From: Roseofilum reptotaenium CS-1145
GTDB lineage: Bacteria; Cyanobacteriota; Cyanobacteriia; Cyanobacteriales; Desertifilaceae
Direction: 5' to 3'
Length of the DNA stretch: 64,000 bases
Assembly: GCF_028330985.1 (NCBI RefSeq)
Contig: NZ_JAQMUE010000079.1
Span: 170,466-234,465, forward strand
Positions 9,715-18,688 of the stretch are shown here, in pieces. The notes beneath the pieces are model-generated. The model made no database searches and was not told the DNA's origin. It was given only the letters and a program-made list of their open reading frames with translations. The position numbers were made by a program, and so were the translations under genes. The stretch's first letter is position 1; each line of letters starts with the position of its first letter.

Positions 9715-10292
9715 GCCGCGTTCCTCATGCTCCTTATAAATATCTTAAGAAATGAAATTGAGAAATTGTGTTGGTGAGTTTTTGTTCACCCTTATCTACC
9801 AACAAACCTTTCAAGTTTAACAATACTTGAGGGATCTGTGGGTCAGATTGGAGAAAATTAGATCGTTTTCTCTCATCAAATGAGTATGGGGGGTAGCACC
9901 CCATATTCACTAAGAGGAGGACCAAGGAACCTCCTCTTAGTGAGGTTCCCCTAATGATCCGACACCAGCGAACTGGGAGAGTAAGACACTTCCAGCTAGA
10001 GGTTGGATCAATGATCTCAGTACTGGATTTTAACCAGAGCGTGACATCAAGGGGAGGAAAAATTAGGGTTGGCTTTGCCATACTACAAAAACACGAAAAT
10101 GTAGTGGTTTTTGTAAGTGAACTCTACTAGGGTAGAATATCAGACTCAACTACCAATTGGATTCAGTTAATGGTCTCAATTGCAGTCTATTTTCTGTTAA
10201 GTTAACTCACTTTGCCTGAAATGGGAGGGGCAATTAGGTTAAGTTAATTGACAAAATTAACGTTTTAGCGGCAAGCTTTGTTCTCTTGGCTT
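9715..10292. other. Long leader/intergenic region upstream of sigA
   Basis: About 580 bp without a convincing gene; the open frame across 9734-10081 has no recognisable protein features. It contains a cluster of strong hairpins (9885-9949, listed separately) and another 8-bp stem (ACAAAAAC 10085-10092 / GTTTTTGT 10107-10114). It probably holds sigA promoters and a structured 5' leader. Confidence 0.5.
9885..9949. repeat. Cluster of three hairpins, two mutually exclusive
   Basis: Hairpin A: TATGGGG 9885-9891 / CCCCATA 9899-9905. Hairpin B: a perfect 14-bp stem, TCACTAAGAGGAGG 9907-9920 / CCTCCTCTTAGTGA 9930-9943. Hairpin C: GGAACCTC 9926-9933 / GAGGTTCC 9942-9949. B and C share bases and cannot form together. 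The stem of B contains GAGGAGG, a perfect Shine-Dalgarno-like sequence. Confidence 0.85.
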
Positions 10293-10622
10293 CTAGGATG
10301 GCGGTAGGGTATCGGGGAAGTCATCCTCTTTCAGGGGACTGGGCAAATCCAAAGAGAGTCCATCAATGAGAACAGCTTTGACAATGGGGTCTCGTAAGCT
10401 CACCCACAAACTGCAATGCTGTTCTGTAATACTAATCACTACGCGGGTTCCATTGTAAGTGAGTTTACAGCCAAACTGATAGAGTTGGGCCCGGAATTGG
10501 GGGCGGAGAGTGTATAACCGACAAAACATTTCCTGTTTGTAGTTCATTCCCTCTTGAATCTGGTCATTTAACCAGAATTTAAAGGTAAAAAGGGTGTTTT
10601 CCTTAACGACCAGAGGTAACAC
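10293..10622 (-). CDS. Conserved-looking hypothetical protein
   Basis: 109 residues from GTG 10622; the in-frame ATG at 10547 is an alternative start. It is soluble, with no signal peptide and no known motif. The central part (LYTLRPQFRAQLYQFGCKLT, TRVVISITEQHCSLWVSLRD, VKAVLIDGLSLDLP) reads like a compact alpha/beta domain. It lies between sigA and hisH on the same strand but about 90 bp from hisH and far from sigA. I do not recognise the family. Confidence 0.6.
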   Translation of the reverse strand: MLPLVVKENTLFTFKFWLNDQIQEGMNYKQEMFCRLYTLRPQFRAQLYQFGCKLTYNGTRVVISITEQHCSLWVSLRDPIVKAVLIDGLSLDLPSPLKEDDFPDTLPPS

Positions 10623-10711
10623 AATAGTTTGGCTGTAAAATCAACAGACTAGATGTGATGTTTCAAGACTAAAATACGTGAGTGCGTTCTTAATCTTGAA
10701 GATTAGTGAGA

Positions 10712-11353
10712 TTAAACGCAAATTGGGCTTTGAGACCGGACATGTTCGACAAAGTTAGAGAGAATTTGTAGTCCAGCGCGGTCGGATTTTTCGGGGTGAA
10801 ATTGAACAGCCATGAGGTTGTTTTTGGCGATCGCCGCTGCTACACATTGAGTTCCATGGGTCACTGTTGCTCCGCAGACCGCTTTATCCTGGGGATCGAC
10901 ATAGTAGGAATGGACAAAATACATCCAAGAAGTGGTCGATAAATGCGCCCATAAGGGAATATCCGGTTGGGTAAAGTGGAGGTGATTCCATCCCATGTGA
11001 GGAATAGTGATTCCCGGCTCCCAGTGAAAACGACGGACGGCTCCAGGGAGAATACCTAGACCGGGTTGCTGTCCTTCTTCGCTGTAGTCAAAGAGGATTT
11101 GTAATCCTAAGCAAATACCAAGAAAAGGTTTCCCACTGGCGATCACCTCTTTAATCGGCTCTTCTAAGTTCCGCGATCGAATATGCTCCACGGCTGGATC
11201 AAAGGCCCCTACCCCCGGTAACACCACAGCGTCTGCTTGGTGTATTTCTGTAGCTAGGTCGGTTACTTTGGGGGTTGCACCGGCTTTCTCCAGTCCCTTA
11301 CAAACCGAGTGCAAATTACCCATATCGTAATCGATGACGGCGATAACTGACAT
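10712..11353 (-). CDS. hisH: Imidazole glycerol phosphate synthase, glutaminase subunit HisH
   Basis: 213 residues, a class I glutamine amidotransferase. It opens with VIDYDMGNLHSVCKGLEKAG, has the oxyanion region LPGVGAFDPAV, the nucleophile C81 in FLGICLGLQ, and the His/Glu of the triad in VQFHPEKS. It makes ammonia from glutamine for HisF, which converts PRFAR to IGP and AICAR in histidine biosynthesis. HisF is not nearby, so the his genes are dispersed, as is common in cyanobacteria. Length is typical. hisS, which uses the pathway's product, is 40 kb away. Confidence 0.96.
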   Translation of the reverse strand: MSVIAVIDYDMGNLHSVCKGLEKAGATPKVTDLATEIHQADAVVLPGVGAFDPAVEHIRSRNLEEPIKEVIASGKPFLGICLGLQILFDYSEEGQQPGLGILPGAVRRFHWEPGITIPHMGWNHLHFTQPDIPLWAHLSTTSWMYFVHSYYVDPQDKAVCGATVTHGTQCVAAAIAKNNLMAVQFHPEKSDRAGLQILSNFVEHVRSQSPICV

Positions 11354-11545
11354 GGTATTTTATCCTTACTGAATGGGCGAATATGCCCTCATTGTAGGTT
11401 ATTCTTGATGTAAATTAATGTAACAATTTCCGAGCATTTGCATAAGAATGGCTGATTTCAACGGAGAACCCTATAGGGGACATCGTTCTCGTGTGGTTAA
11501 ATATGCTGTACTAGAAAGGAGTGTATTAATACTTAGCTCAAGCAA

Positions 11546-11947
11546 ATGTTCAAAGTTTTCGTTTATGGGACCCTCAAGCCCGGTGAAGTGAATTACCAGC
11601 GCTATTGCGAAGGGCGTATCGTCAAAGAAGAGCAGGCGATCGCCTGGGGTCGTTTATTTTTGCTACCCATGGGTTATCCAGGCCTGACTGTAGGAACGAA
11701 CCGGATTGAAGGATATGTACTCCATTTTCAGGATTCACACCTGCTCAATCAGCTCGATCAATTAGAGGGCTATCACCCCGACTCACCCTTAGAGGACAAT
11801 CGATATCTACGCCAGTTGATGCCTGTCTTTCGACCAACGGGTGAACCTCTGGGTGATGCTTTAGTCTACGTGATGAGTGTAGAGAAGATTGAGGGATACG
11901 GGGGAGTGGAGTTACTCAATGGCTCTTGGTCTCCCGTATCTGATTAG
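11546..11947 (+). CDS. Gamma-glutamylcyclotransferase-like (AIG2/GGCT) protein
   Basis: 133 residues. The N-terminal motif KVFVYGTLKPGEVNYQRYC is the substrate loop of the GGCT fold, and the acidic catalytic position lies in LLNQLDQLEGYHPDSP. Members cyclise gamma-glutamyl amines to 5-oxoproline plus the free amine. The cyanobacterial members' true substrate is unproven. The gene is flanked by minus-strand genes, and its 3' end overlaps the anti-sigma gene by 4 bp. Confidence 0.88.
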   Translation: MFKVFVYGTLKPGEVNYQRYCEGRIVKEEQAIAWGRLFLLPMGYPGLTVGTNRIEGYVLHFQDSHLLNQLDQLEGYHPDSPLEDNRYLRQLMPVFRPTGEPLGDALVYVMSVEKIEGYGGVELLNGSWSPVSD

Positions 11948-12525
11948 CGGTCATTCTGGAGCATTTGATGAAGATCGCCTGTTGCATTAGGCATTCCCAA
12001 AGGATTGTTATCCGATTTAGGGATATCAATTAGGGGTTGATCGAGGGCAATACGCATCAGAGCTGGCGAGGTCGGGGTTTCCGCTATTTGGGGGAACAGT
12101 TGGTTAGAATTCGCAAAGGTTGTAGATAGGGCTGCCACTGCAGCAGCAGCGATCGCCCCTGTCCCCCATAAAAGGGCGGTGCGTTTGGGTCGTCGATCTA
12201 AGCGGCCCATCACTTGAGTAACCATATCCTCCACGGGTTGCTCTTGGGGAGGAGTGGGCAACAGTTCAAAGCCTTGACGAAGTTTAAGCAGGCGTTGATA
12301 GAGACATTGAACCGTAGGGTCATTGTCTAGCCATTCTTCCACCTGTTTGCTTTCCGAAGCACTGACTTCGCCATCAAGATAGGCACTGAGCAGTTCAAAG
12401 CGATCGCGTTTTAACATATCAGGTACACCCATATGTGAATTGGGGTTGGTGTCATTCCAGGAAGTCAGATGGGATAAATATCCCTCCTTCTGGGAATGGG
12501 GTTGACAATCAAAGTGAGGAGTCAT
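11944..12525 (-). CDS. Putative membrane anti-sigma factor (partner of the ECF sigma)
   Basis: 193 residues. The N-terminal region has the helical anti-sigma pattern FELLSAYLDGEVSASESKQVEEWLDNDP, normally found in anti-sigma domains. One transmembrane helix follows (about 117-135, LLWGTGAIAAAAVAALST), with a short periplasmic tail. The true start may be ATG MLKRDR at residue 37. It lies about 150 bp downstream of the SigG-like sigma on the same strand, matching the slr1545/slr1546 (sigG/anti-sigma) arrangement of Synechocystis. Inferred role: hold SigG inactive at the membrane until an envelope signal arrives. Confidence 0.75.
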   Translation of the reverse strand: MTPHFDCQPHSQKEGYLSHLTSWNDTNPNSHMGVPDMLKRDRFELLSAYLDGEVSASESKQVEEWLDNDPTVQCLYQRLLKLRQGFELLPTPPQEQPVEDMVTQVMGRLDRRPKRTALLWGTGAIAAAAVAALSTTFANSNQLFPQIAETPTSPALMRIALDQPLIDIPKSDNNPLGMPNATGDLHQMLQNDR

Positions 12526-12676
12526 AGGGGGTCACCTACCAAGTTGATAAACTCAAGATCACACTTAGTGACTAACCCAAGATAGTGTACACCTAATGAT
12601 CCTAAAAGGGGTATTTAAGTTTCCAATTAATCTTAAGATTTCTCAACACAAAGTCTGAACGGGTCAGTTTTTCTTC

Positions 12677-13333
12677 TTAGCTATTGAGATACTTCTGAAG
12701 TTGGACTTGTAAGCGTTGACGCGCCCTAGCAATCCGAGATTTTACCGTTCCTAGAGACACACCGGTAATGTCAGCAATTTCTTCATAGGCCATCCCTTCG
12801 ATTTCCCGCAGGATAATCGTTGTGCGGAACGTTTCTGGCAAATCGGCGATCGCCTGTTGCAATTGTTCGTAAAACTCGGTTGTGGTTAGACTCTCTTCTG
12901 GGCCTGGATCGTCAGCCGGAAGCTCCCAACTGATCTCCTCATCATCAAACCGGCGTGGGGCATCTAAAGAAATTGGGGGTCTTACCCGTTTACGCTTGCG
13001 GAGTTCATCATAAAACAAATTGGTCGTAATCCGACTTAACCATCCGCGAAACTTAGCCGGATCGTTCAGACGCTTCACATTACGATAGACCCGAATCCAG
13101 ACTTCCTGACCTAAATCTGCCCGGTCTTGCCAATCTGGAGCCAAGTGATAGAGCATCCGATTGACATGGGATTGATATCGCCTGACCAATTCAGCAAATG
13201 CCAATTTATCAGGGCGAAGACCGGCCTGACAGCGCACAATAAGATCAGTGTTTGAGAGTTTTTCGGGCTGCACAGGTGCTTGAGGAACTCCTGCCCCAAC
13301 CGTTGACCAGGATAAAGAAACAGATTGACTCAT
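12677..13333 (-). CDS. sigG: ECF-type RNA polymerase sigma factor (SigG-like)
   Basis: 218 residues, group 4 sigma. Region 2 is AFAELVRRYQSHVNRMLYHL to FRGWLSRITTNLFYDELRKR. An acidic linker follows (DDEEISWELPADDPGPEE). Region 4 is LPETFRTTIILREIEGMAYEEIADITGVSLGTVKSRIARAR. These direct RNA polymerase to stress promoters. The N-terminal extension of about 25 residues and the linker match cyanobacterial SigG. The downstream gene encodes a membrane anti-sigma-like protein, which supports envelope-stress control. Confidence 0.9.
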   Translation of the reverse strand: MSQSVSLSWSTVGAGVPQAPVQPEKLSNTDLIVRCQAGLRPDKLAFAELVRRYQSHVNRMLYHLAPDWQDRADLGQEVWIRVYRNVKRLNDPAKFRGWLSRITTNLFYDELRKRKRVRPPISLDAPRRFDDEEISWELPADDPGPEESLTTTEFYEQLQQAIADLPETFRTTIILREIEGMAYEEIADITGVSLGTVKSRIARARQRLQVQLQKYLNS

Positions 13334-13455
13334 GGACAGAATTAGTGCTTAAACACTCCAGTCTAGACATGACGTGAGGTTTTGCTCTAAGTTCCCGTTC
13401 AATCTCTCCCTAGTTTACCTGAAACAGGGCATTATCCCTAGGATTAAAGCACAGA

Positions 13456-13998
13456 TTACTCCAAAGGTTGAGGCTTTTTCTCGTAAGTCTGTGCATAATT
13501 TTGTAACAAATGGCTGACCTGAGAAAGAACGTTATCCGTTTTACCCAGGGCTTGCCGTTCGGGTTCTTGAGGTTTTTCTTGGTTCTTAGAAATAGCCGCA
13601 CCAACTTGTTGCTTAATTAAACCCATTAGCTCTTGTTTCGCTCGATCCCGTTGATAGCGGGCCCCTTCTTCGGTCGTAGCATATAGAGGAGGTAGGCGGT
13701 TGAGAGCATAGGCCGCCACATCTCCCAAATCTAGTTTAATTCCTTCTTTTTCTTCGATCGCCGCTACACAAGTCATGGACTCGGTTAGCACTAATTCTTC
13801 CATCACATTAATGAATTGCTTCCGGGGAACCGCCACAACTTCACCAGTCAATAAACATCCCATTAACCGGTCTAAAGCCATGTATTCCTCAATGGATAGC
13901 TCTGAGGCATTATCACAAATATTCCCCACCTCAGCTTCCATGGCTGGGGTTAAATAGCCATCCTTGAGGGCCTGTTCCACAATCTCTTGGATACTCAT
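13456..13998 (-). CDS. ComFB-domain protein (candidate cyclic-dinucleotide receptor)
   Basis: 180 residues. The ComFB core is at about 65-135: INVMEELVLTESMTCVAAIEE, then IKLDLGDVAAYALNRLPPLY. Published work on cyanobacterial ComFB homologues (CdgR-type) reports binding of c-di-GMP and c-di-AMP, linking the family to cell size, motility and competence. The N-terminal helical part ([20 protein letters not shown]) and a Gln/Glu/Lys-rich tail are typical extensions. There is no signal peptide. The gene follows sigG's promoter region in the opposite-to-expression order, so co-regulation is uncertain. The domain call is solid; the ligand is inferred. Confidence 0.85.
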   Translation of the reverse strand: MSIQEIVEQALKDGYLTPAMEAEVGNICDNASELSIEEYMALDRLMGCLLTGEVVAVPRKQFINVMEELVLTESMTCVAAIEEKEGIKLDLGDVAAYALNRLPPLYATTEEGARYQRDRAKQELMGLIKQQVGAAISKNQEKPQEPERQALGKTDNVLSQVSHLLQNYAQTYEKKPQPLE

Positions 13999-14140
13999 AA
14001 GGCTGATCTACTCCACAGTTTCCTTGCTCACCATTAACGATACACTTTTCATCCATCTTCCCCCAGTTTGCCCCAAGAATTTCTACGATCCGGATCCCTT
14101 TAATCTTGTGAAATATTCTAACCTCTGAAGATTAATGGAT

Positions 14141-14998
14141 TTATTCAATGCCTTCATAGCGCCAAGGCACAGGATCGACAGCCACACCATTTACATAGAG
14201 TCCCCAGTGTAGGTGAGGGCCAGTTGAAGCCCCGGTAGATCCTACTGTACCAATGACTTGACCCGCTTCCACCCTTTGTCCTTCCTGCACGTTAATGGTG
14301 TGGAGATGGATAAAAATGCTCAAGATTCCCTGGCCATGATCGAGTCCAATGGTGTTTCCATGGATTTCAAACCCATCGACTTCTCTACCCACGAGGGAAA
14401 TGATGCCCGCAGCAGGGGCAATGACCGGAGAACCGGTAGCTGCGGCATAATCAACGCCCCGATGGTAGTAATTGTCAGCAAATTCGCCGTTATAGTAGCG
14501 TTGAACGCCAAAGACCGTGGAAACATACCCTGAACTGGGGCGCAAAAAGGGTCCGTTCCAGAATTTTTGGGGAGTAACCAGGCTCTTGAATGCATCTACG
14601 CTGTCAAATTCGTGGTCAGTTCCTTCAAGAGCAGCATCGCTTTCGGATAACCAAATGCTTTGGGTAGGAAAGGTGCGATTGCCCATTCCTACTCTAACGG
14701 TTTCGGTTTTTCCATCTCCTCGAACCTGAATCGACCAAGTCCCAGGATTATCTAAGGGACTCGATGGAATTAAGGCCCGATATCGATTGGAACTTAAGGG
14801 AAATACGGGGTAAGTTGTATTTCCCATCTGTACGGTGGGGGAGTCTGGGCTGGTAACCTGAATTTGTACAGAAATGGTATCTCCAAGTTGGGCAGATTGG
14901 GGATTAACCCGAACCTGTAAAGCTTGGAGGGGCTGGCTGAGGGCTGCCCAAGAGACTAGGGTAAGCAGGGTGGATTGATATCGGGTGAAGATGTTCAT
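14141..14998 (-). CDS. Secreted M23-family metallopeptidase
   Basis: 285 residues with an N-terminal signal peptide (TLVSWAALSQPLQALQ). An Ig-like beta domain spans about 27-105, and the C-terminal lysostaphin-type domain carries the zinc ligands HRGVDYAA (HxxxD) and GPHLHWG (HxH). Members cut peptide cross-links in peptidoglycan, or, if inactive, activate amidases at the septum. All catalytic residues appear present, so it is probably an active periplasmic endopeptidase. It is followed on the minus strand by ComFB and preceded by hfq. Confidence 0.93.
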   Translation of the reverse strand: MNIFTRYQSTLLTLVSWAALSQPLQALQVRVNPQSAQLGDTISVQIQVTSPDSPTVQMGNTTYPVFPLSSNRYRALIPSSPLDNPGTWSIQVRGDGKTETVRVGMGNRTFPTQSIWLSESDAALEGTDHEFDSVDAFKSLVTPQKFWNGPFLRPSSGYVSTVFGVQRYYNGEFADNYYHRGVDYAAATGSPVIAPAAGIISLVGREVDGFEIHGNTIGLDHGQGILSIFIHLHTINVQEGQRVEAGQVIGTVGSTGASTGPHLHWGLYVNGVAVDPVPWRYEGIE

Positions 14999-15042
14999 CG
15001 AGCGATCGGGGGTTTAGGGAACTCAAGTGTAAGGATAAGGAC

Positions 15043-15255
15043 TTAGGGTTTAGGTTTTATAAAAACAATTGCTTGTCGCCAGACGATAGTGGGTTGTTCA
15101 TAGTGATCCATCAAGCAGATACAGTTGACATCTTGCCAAACAATCTTGCCTACAATTAGATCGTCGGTGACTAATTTGAGTTCAACTTCATTTTTTTCTT
15201 GGATGAAGTTCTGGATGTTGCGAACACTGGGTAAACTCGTATCGAACTCGGACAT
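15043..15255 (-). CDS. hfq: Cyanobacterial Hfq (Sm-like protein)
   Basis: 70 residues. The Sm1 motif is in EVELKLVTDDLIVGKIVWQD and Sm2 in YEQPTIVWRQAIVFIKP, the characteristic divergent Hfq of cyanobacteria. The proteobacterial RNA-binding YKH residues are replaced, as in Synechocystis Ssr3341, which binds PilB1 rather than acting as a classical sRNA chaperone. The divergent neighbour is dapF, a conserved hfq-dapF pairing. A PilB homologue is encoded at 27.5-29.5 kb, so the interaction partner is in the same region of the genome. Confidence 0.9.
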   Translation of the reverse strand: MSEFDTSLPSVRNIQNFIQEKNEVELKLVTDDLIVGKIVWQDVNCICLMDHYEQPTIVWRQAIVFIKPKP

Positions 15256-15421
15256 AGTTAGAGGGAAAATGAAGGTTTAATTGGGAATCATGGCCTCCCG
15301 AACAAAGTTTAACAAGGGATGTCTGAAAATGGGAGAGGGGGAGTAGGGAGACACGGAGATGGAGAAGATCCCTTGTTGCCCATTACCAATTACCATAATG
15401 AACATTGAGTAGGGTAAGGTT

Positions 15422-16258
15422 ATGGAACTCAAATTTACGAAGTATCAGGGATTGGGGAATGATTTTATTTTGCTGGATAATCGGGGAACTCAGGAACCTT
15501 TGATTACACCAGAGCAAGCGGTTGAATTGTGCGATCGCCATTTTGGCATTGGAGCTGATGGAGTGATTTTTGCTCTTCCTGGACAGGAGGGGACGGATTA
15601 CACCATGCGGATTTTTAATTCCGATGGTTCGGAACCCCAGATGTGTGGCAATGGGATTCGCTGTTTTGCCCAGTTTGTAGCCCAGCTAGATGGGTCTGGA
15701 AAGCAGGAATATCAGATTTCTACTTTAGCCGGGGTAATGGTTCCTAAACTGGGGTCACAGGGTCAGATAACGGTGGATATGGGCATTCCTCGGTTAGGAG
15801 GGGCACAGATTCCGACTACCTTGGGATCGGGGAGCGATCCGGTGGTAGATCAGGCATTGGAAGTGGCGGGACAATCCTGGTTAGTGACCTGTGTGAGTAT
15901 GGGAAATCCCCATTGCGTGACGTTTGTGGAGGATGTGGAGAAAATTGCCTTAGAGAAAATTGGCCCCCAATTTGAACATCATCCAGTTTTCCCAGAACGG
16001 ATTAATACGGAATTTGTACAGGTTCTAGCCTCCAACCGGGTGAAAATGCGCGTTTGGGAGCGAGGTGCTGGGATCACCTTAGCTTGTGGAACAGGGGCTT
16101 GTGCAACGGTGGTTGCTGGAGTACTCTCTAAGAAGTGCGATCGCCGCACGACAGTAGAATTGCCAGGCGGCGATCTCGACATTGAGTGGGCTGTAAACGA
16201 TAGACTATACATGACCGGGCCGGCTCAATCGGTGTTTACTGGCCAAGTTGTAATCTAA
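15422..16258 (+). CDS. dapF: Diaminopimelate epimerase
   Basis: 278 residues. The two catalytic cysteines are C75 in QMCGNGIRC and C222 in [11 protein letters not shown], and the N-terminus [17 protein letters not shown] is the family signature. It interconverts LL- and meso-diaminopimelate for lysine and peptidoglycan synthesis in the cytosol. Length is standard. It is divergent from hfq; the next gene starts 12 bp after its stop, so the two are probably cotranscribed. Confidence 0.97.
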   Translation: MELKFTKYQGLGNDFILLDNRGTQEPLITPEQAVELCDRHFGIGADGVIFALPGQEGTDYTMRIFNSDGSEPQMCGNGIRCFAQFVAQLDGSGKQEYQISTLAGVMVPKLGSQGQITVDMGIPRLGGAQIPTTLGSGSDPVVDQALEVAGQSWLVTCVSMGNPHCVTFVEDVEKIALEKIGPQFEHHPVFPERINTEFVQVLASNRVKMRVWERGAGITLACGTGACATVVAGVLSKKCDRRTTVELPGGDLDIEWAVNDRLYMTGPAQSVFTGQVVI

Positions 16259-16270
16259 AGAGGACAATTC

Positions 16271-17428
16271 ATGGGTGGGGGAATTTATCTGATTCAGGAT
16301 GAGGATCATTTAGTAGAGATGATGGAACAATCCTATGATTCAGAAGAGCGCCTGCAAGAGTTAATTGAAAAATATCCTAATCTTTTAGCAGGCGATCAGA
16401 TCGATCGATCTACCCCTAGATGGTGGTTAGGGATTACTCGTGAAATCACCTCCACCCTAGACGAGGAAGATGATAATAGCTGGTCTTTAGATCACCTATT
16501 TGTGGATCAAGATGGTATTCCTACTTTGGTTGCCATTCAGAAAGAGGATAGCAAGCGATCGCGCCGGGAAATGATGGGCAAAATGTTAGAGTATGCTGCC
16601 CAACTGCCTTTACACTGGCCCGTAGAATCGGTCATTGCCCAATTTGAACTCAATTGTCGCGAGCAAGGGCGAGATCCAGAACAGGTGTTTGAATCTTTCT
16701 TAGGAACCGATGTGGATGAAGAAAAATTCTGGCAGAAAGTCAAAACCCATCTACAAGCTGGCAAAGTCAGATTGATTTTTGTCTCGGATGAAGTTTCTCC
16801 AGAGTTTCGGGTGATGATTGAGTTTCTTAATCCCCAAATGGAACCCTTGGAAATTTTAGCCTTAGAAGTGAAGCAATATGTGAGTGAAACGGGTTTAAAA
16901 ACCTTGGTTCCCCGCGTGATTGGTAAAACAGCCGAATCCCAGCAGAAAAAGTCCAGTACGGCGCTAGAGCGCAGGCGTTGGGATCAAACATCATTTTTCT
17001 ATGAATATGGGGCCCGACAGAGTCAGGAAGAGGCGCAAATTGTACGCCGGTTGTATGATTGGGTAATCCAAGATAAGCCCCTGCGAATTAAATGGGGCAT
17101 GGGAGATACCTATGGTGGATTTTCGGTTTGGGTGTGTCCATCGAATGCTCCCAATGCTCAGATGAGTGAGTTTTTTAGTATTAGTATTGATGGGGTGCTT
17201 CAGGTGTCGTCTAGAAGCTATGCTATCCTACCCCCTTTTGATAAAAAGAAGGAATGGAATTATTTAAGAAATCAGTTTAGTTCAATTGGGCTATCTCTCC
17301 CGGTTGATCCTGTGGAACCGAGGTTAACCAGTTTTGTCTTATCTAGTTTACAAGATGAGTCTGCCTTAAATCGGGTGATCGATGTATTGGAGGCAGTGCT
17401 GAGTAAGGTGATGGGAAATAGGGAATAG
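16271..17428 (+). CDS. PD-(D/E)XK-nuclease-like protein with apparently degenerate active site
   Basis: 385 residues. Residues 25-125 follow a nuclease-like family: LIEKYPNLLAG, then SLDHLFVDQDG (carrying the metal-binding Asp), then PTLVAIQKEDSKRSRREMMG and MLEYAAQLPLHWPV. In active relatives the third block reads LVEVKRSSD; here E-x-K is replaced by A-I-Q, removing two catalytic positions. The C-terminal 200 residues form a separate region I do not recognise (FFYEYGARQSQEE, WVIQDKPLRIKWG). An RBS-like AGAGGA precedes the ATG. The family assignment is from memory of the motif pattern and needs a profile search. Confidence 0.65.
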   Translation: MGGGIYLIQDEDHLVEMMEQSYDSEERLQELIEKYPNLLAGDQIDRSTPRWWLGITREITSTLDEEDDNSWSLDHLFVDQDGIPTLVAIQKEDSKRSRREMMGKMLEYAAQLPLHWPVESVIAQFELNCREQGRDPEQVFESFLGTDVDEEKFWQKVKTHLQAGKVRLIFVSDEVSPEFRVMIEFLNPQMEPLEILALEVKQYVSETGLKTLVPRVIGKTAESQQKKSSTALERRRWDQTSFFYEYGARQSQEEAQIVRRLYDWVIQDKPLRIKWGMGDTYGGFSVWVCPSNAPNAQMSEFFSISIDGVLQVSSRSYAILPPFDKKKEWNYLRNQFSSIGLSLPVDPVEPRLTSFVLSSLQDESALNRVIDVLEAVLSKVMGNRE

Positions 17429-17485
17429 TAAATTGAGGAGCAAAGCGTGAGACAATGACAGGTTGAATGAGTAAGAGCAAGCTTT

Positions 17486-18682
17486 ATGTCCCAACCGTTG
17501 ACTGAGAATCGATATCCAGAAGTTCTATGTATAGAGTGGTCTGTTGTGTCCCTTTCTGAGTCTACGGGAGAGGGACAAGAGTATGATTTGTATTTGAGTA
17601 TAACCTGCGGCGATCGATGGGAACCTTTGGGAAATGGCCAACTGAAATTTGGCTTGACGGGGGGTGAATTAGCGCTGAGATTGAAAGAAGGGATTTGGTG
17701 TTCAGAAGCGGTGCAGGAGCCAGATTTGAGCGGTATTGGAGCGCAGGCGATCGCCTCTGGAACCCCCGAAAATCCCATCTGGACGTTAACTCCACTGAAA
17801 TCAGGACAGATATTAGCCGGTTCGATCGCTCGATGTAAGTGGGGGCGCATTCAATTCACTTCTAGTCAGGGAGTGCTGGAAGCTACGTTTTCTCTGAAGG
17901 CTACGGATCTTCAAATTATGGGGGCAGAAGGGTTATGGCTCCATCAAGTAACGCCGAATCAAGTGGCGATCGCCGAACAAAAATTGGCCCTCATACTACT
18001 AGAATCACAACTGCAACCCTACATCAGTCGTACCCTCTGGCAATCTCAAGGGGCAGTGGAGATGCCACCGAGCCATCAACCTAGCTTTGACGGAGCAACT
18101 GCGTTAGCTCTCATTACCCAAATTACCACCGCCAACACCGACAACTTCCAAGAACTTGCCGAAATTGCTGGCTTAAACCTCGCTCAAGACTTAGCCGGAG
18201 CCAAACTCTTAGGCACTAACCTAAACGGTTTGGACTTGAGCGAAGCTAATCTTTGCCGCGTCTATCTGCGCGGAGCAGAACTCTGTGATGTCGATTTGAG
18301 TAGTGCCAATCTCCAAAATGCCAACTTTGGTGGTGCAGACTTAAGTGGCGCTTATCTTAGTGATGCTCATTTAGAAGGGGCAAACTTCCACCGCGCCAGT
18401 TTAGCTCTCGCAAACCTCAGTGGAGCTAACTTAAGCGGCGCTGACTTTACTGAGGCTAATCTCAGTAATGCTAACCTCAGCGATACCCAGTTAACAGGTG
18501 CAAACTTTACTGGAGCTGACTTAACTGGTGCAGGTATTGTGCTATCCGATCTGACTAATATTATCCTCGATCAAGCCAAGGTTCACGATACCCGATTTAA
18601 GGATAATCCAGGATTAACAGAAGCGATGCACGATTCCCTGTTGCAAAGAGGAGCTATTTTTGAACACGACGAGACAGAATAG
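17486..18682 (+). CDS. Pentapeptide-repeat protein
   Basis: 398 residues. The first 225 residues are a cyanobacterial N-terminal region without a clear family (YDLYLSITCGDRWEPL, ALALITQITTANTDNFQ). Residues about 228-380 are pentapeptide repeats of A(D/N)LxX type (LDLSEANLCRVYLRGAELCDV, ANLSGANLSGADFTEANLS), forming a right-handed quadrilateral beta helix. Such helices often act as binding scaffolds; some mimic DNA. There is no signal peptide or membrane segment. It starts 57 bp after the nuclease-like gene and may be in the same transcript. Confidence 0.88.
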   Translation: MSQPLTENRYPEVLCIEWSVVSLSESTGEGQEYDLYLSITCGDRWEPLGNGQLKFGLTGGELALRLKEGIWCSEAVQEPDLSGIGAQAIASGTPENPIWTLTPLKSGQILAGSIARCKWGRIQFTSSQGVLEATFSLKATDLQIMGAEGLWLHQVTPNQVAIAEQKLALILLESQLQPYISRTLWQSQGAVEMPPSHQPSFDGATALALITQITTANTDNFQELAEIAGLNLAQDLAGAKLLGTNLNGLDLSEANLCRVYLRGAELCDVDLSSANLQNANFGGADLSGAYLSDAHLEGANFHRASLALANLSGANLSGADFTEANLSNANLSDTQLTGANFTGADLTGAGIVLSDLTNIILDQAKVHDTRFKDNPGLTEAMHDSLLQRGAIFEHDETE

Positions 18683-18688
18683 GGGATT

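Noticed and set aside
9734..10081. Open frame of 115 codons upstream of sigA on the minus strand
   Set aside because: No recognisable protein features; it runs through the hairpin cluster and its composition looks non-coding.
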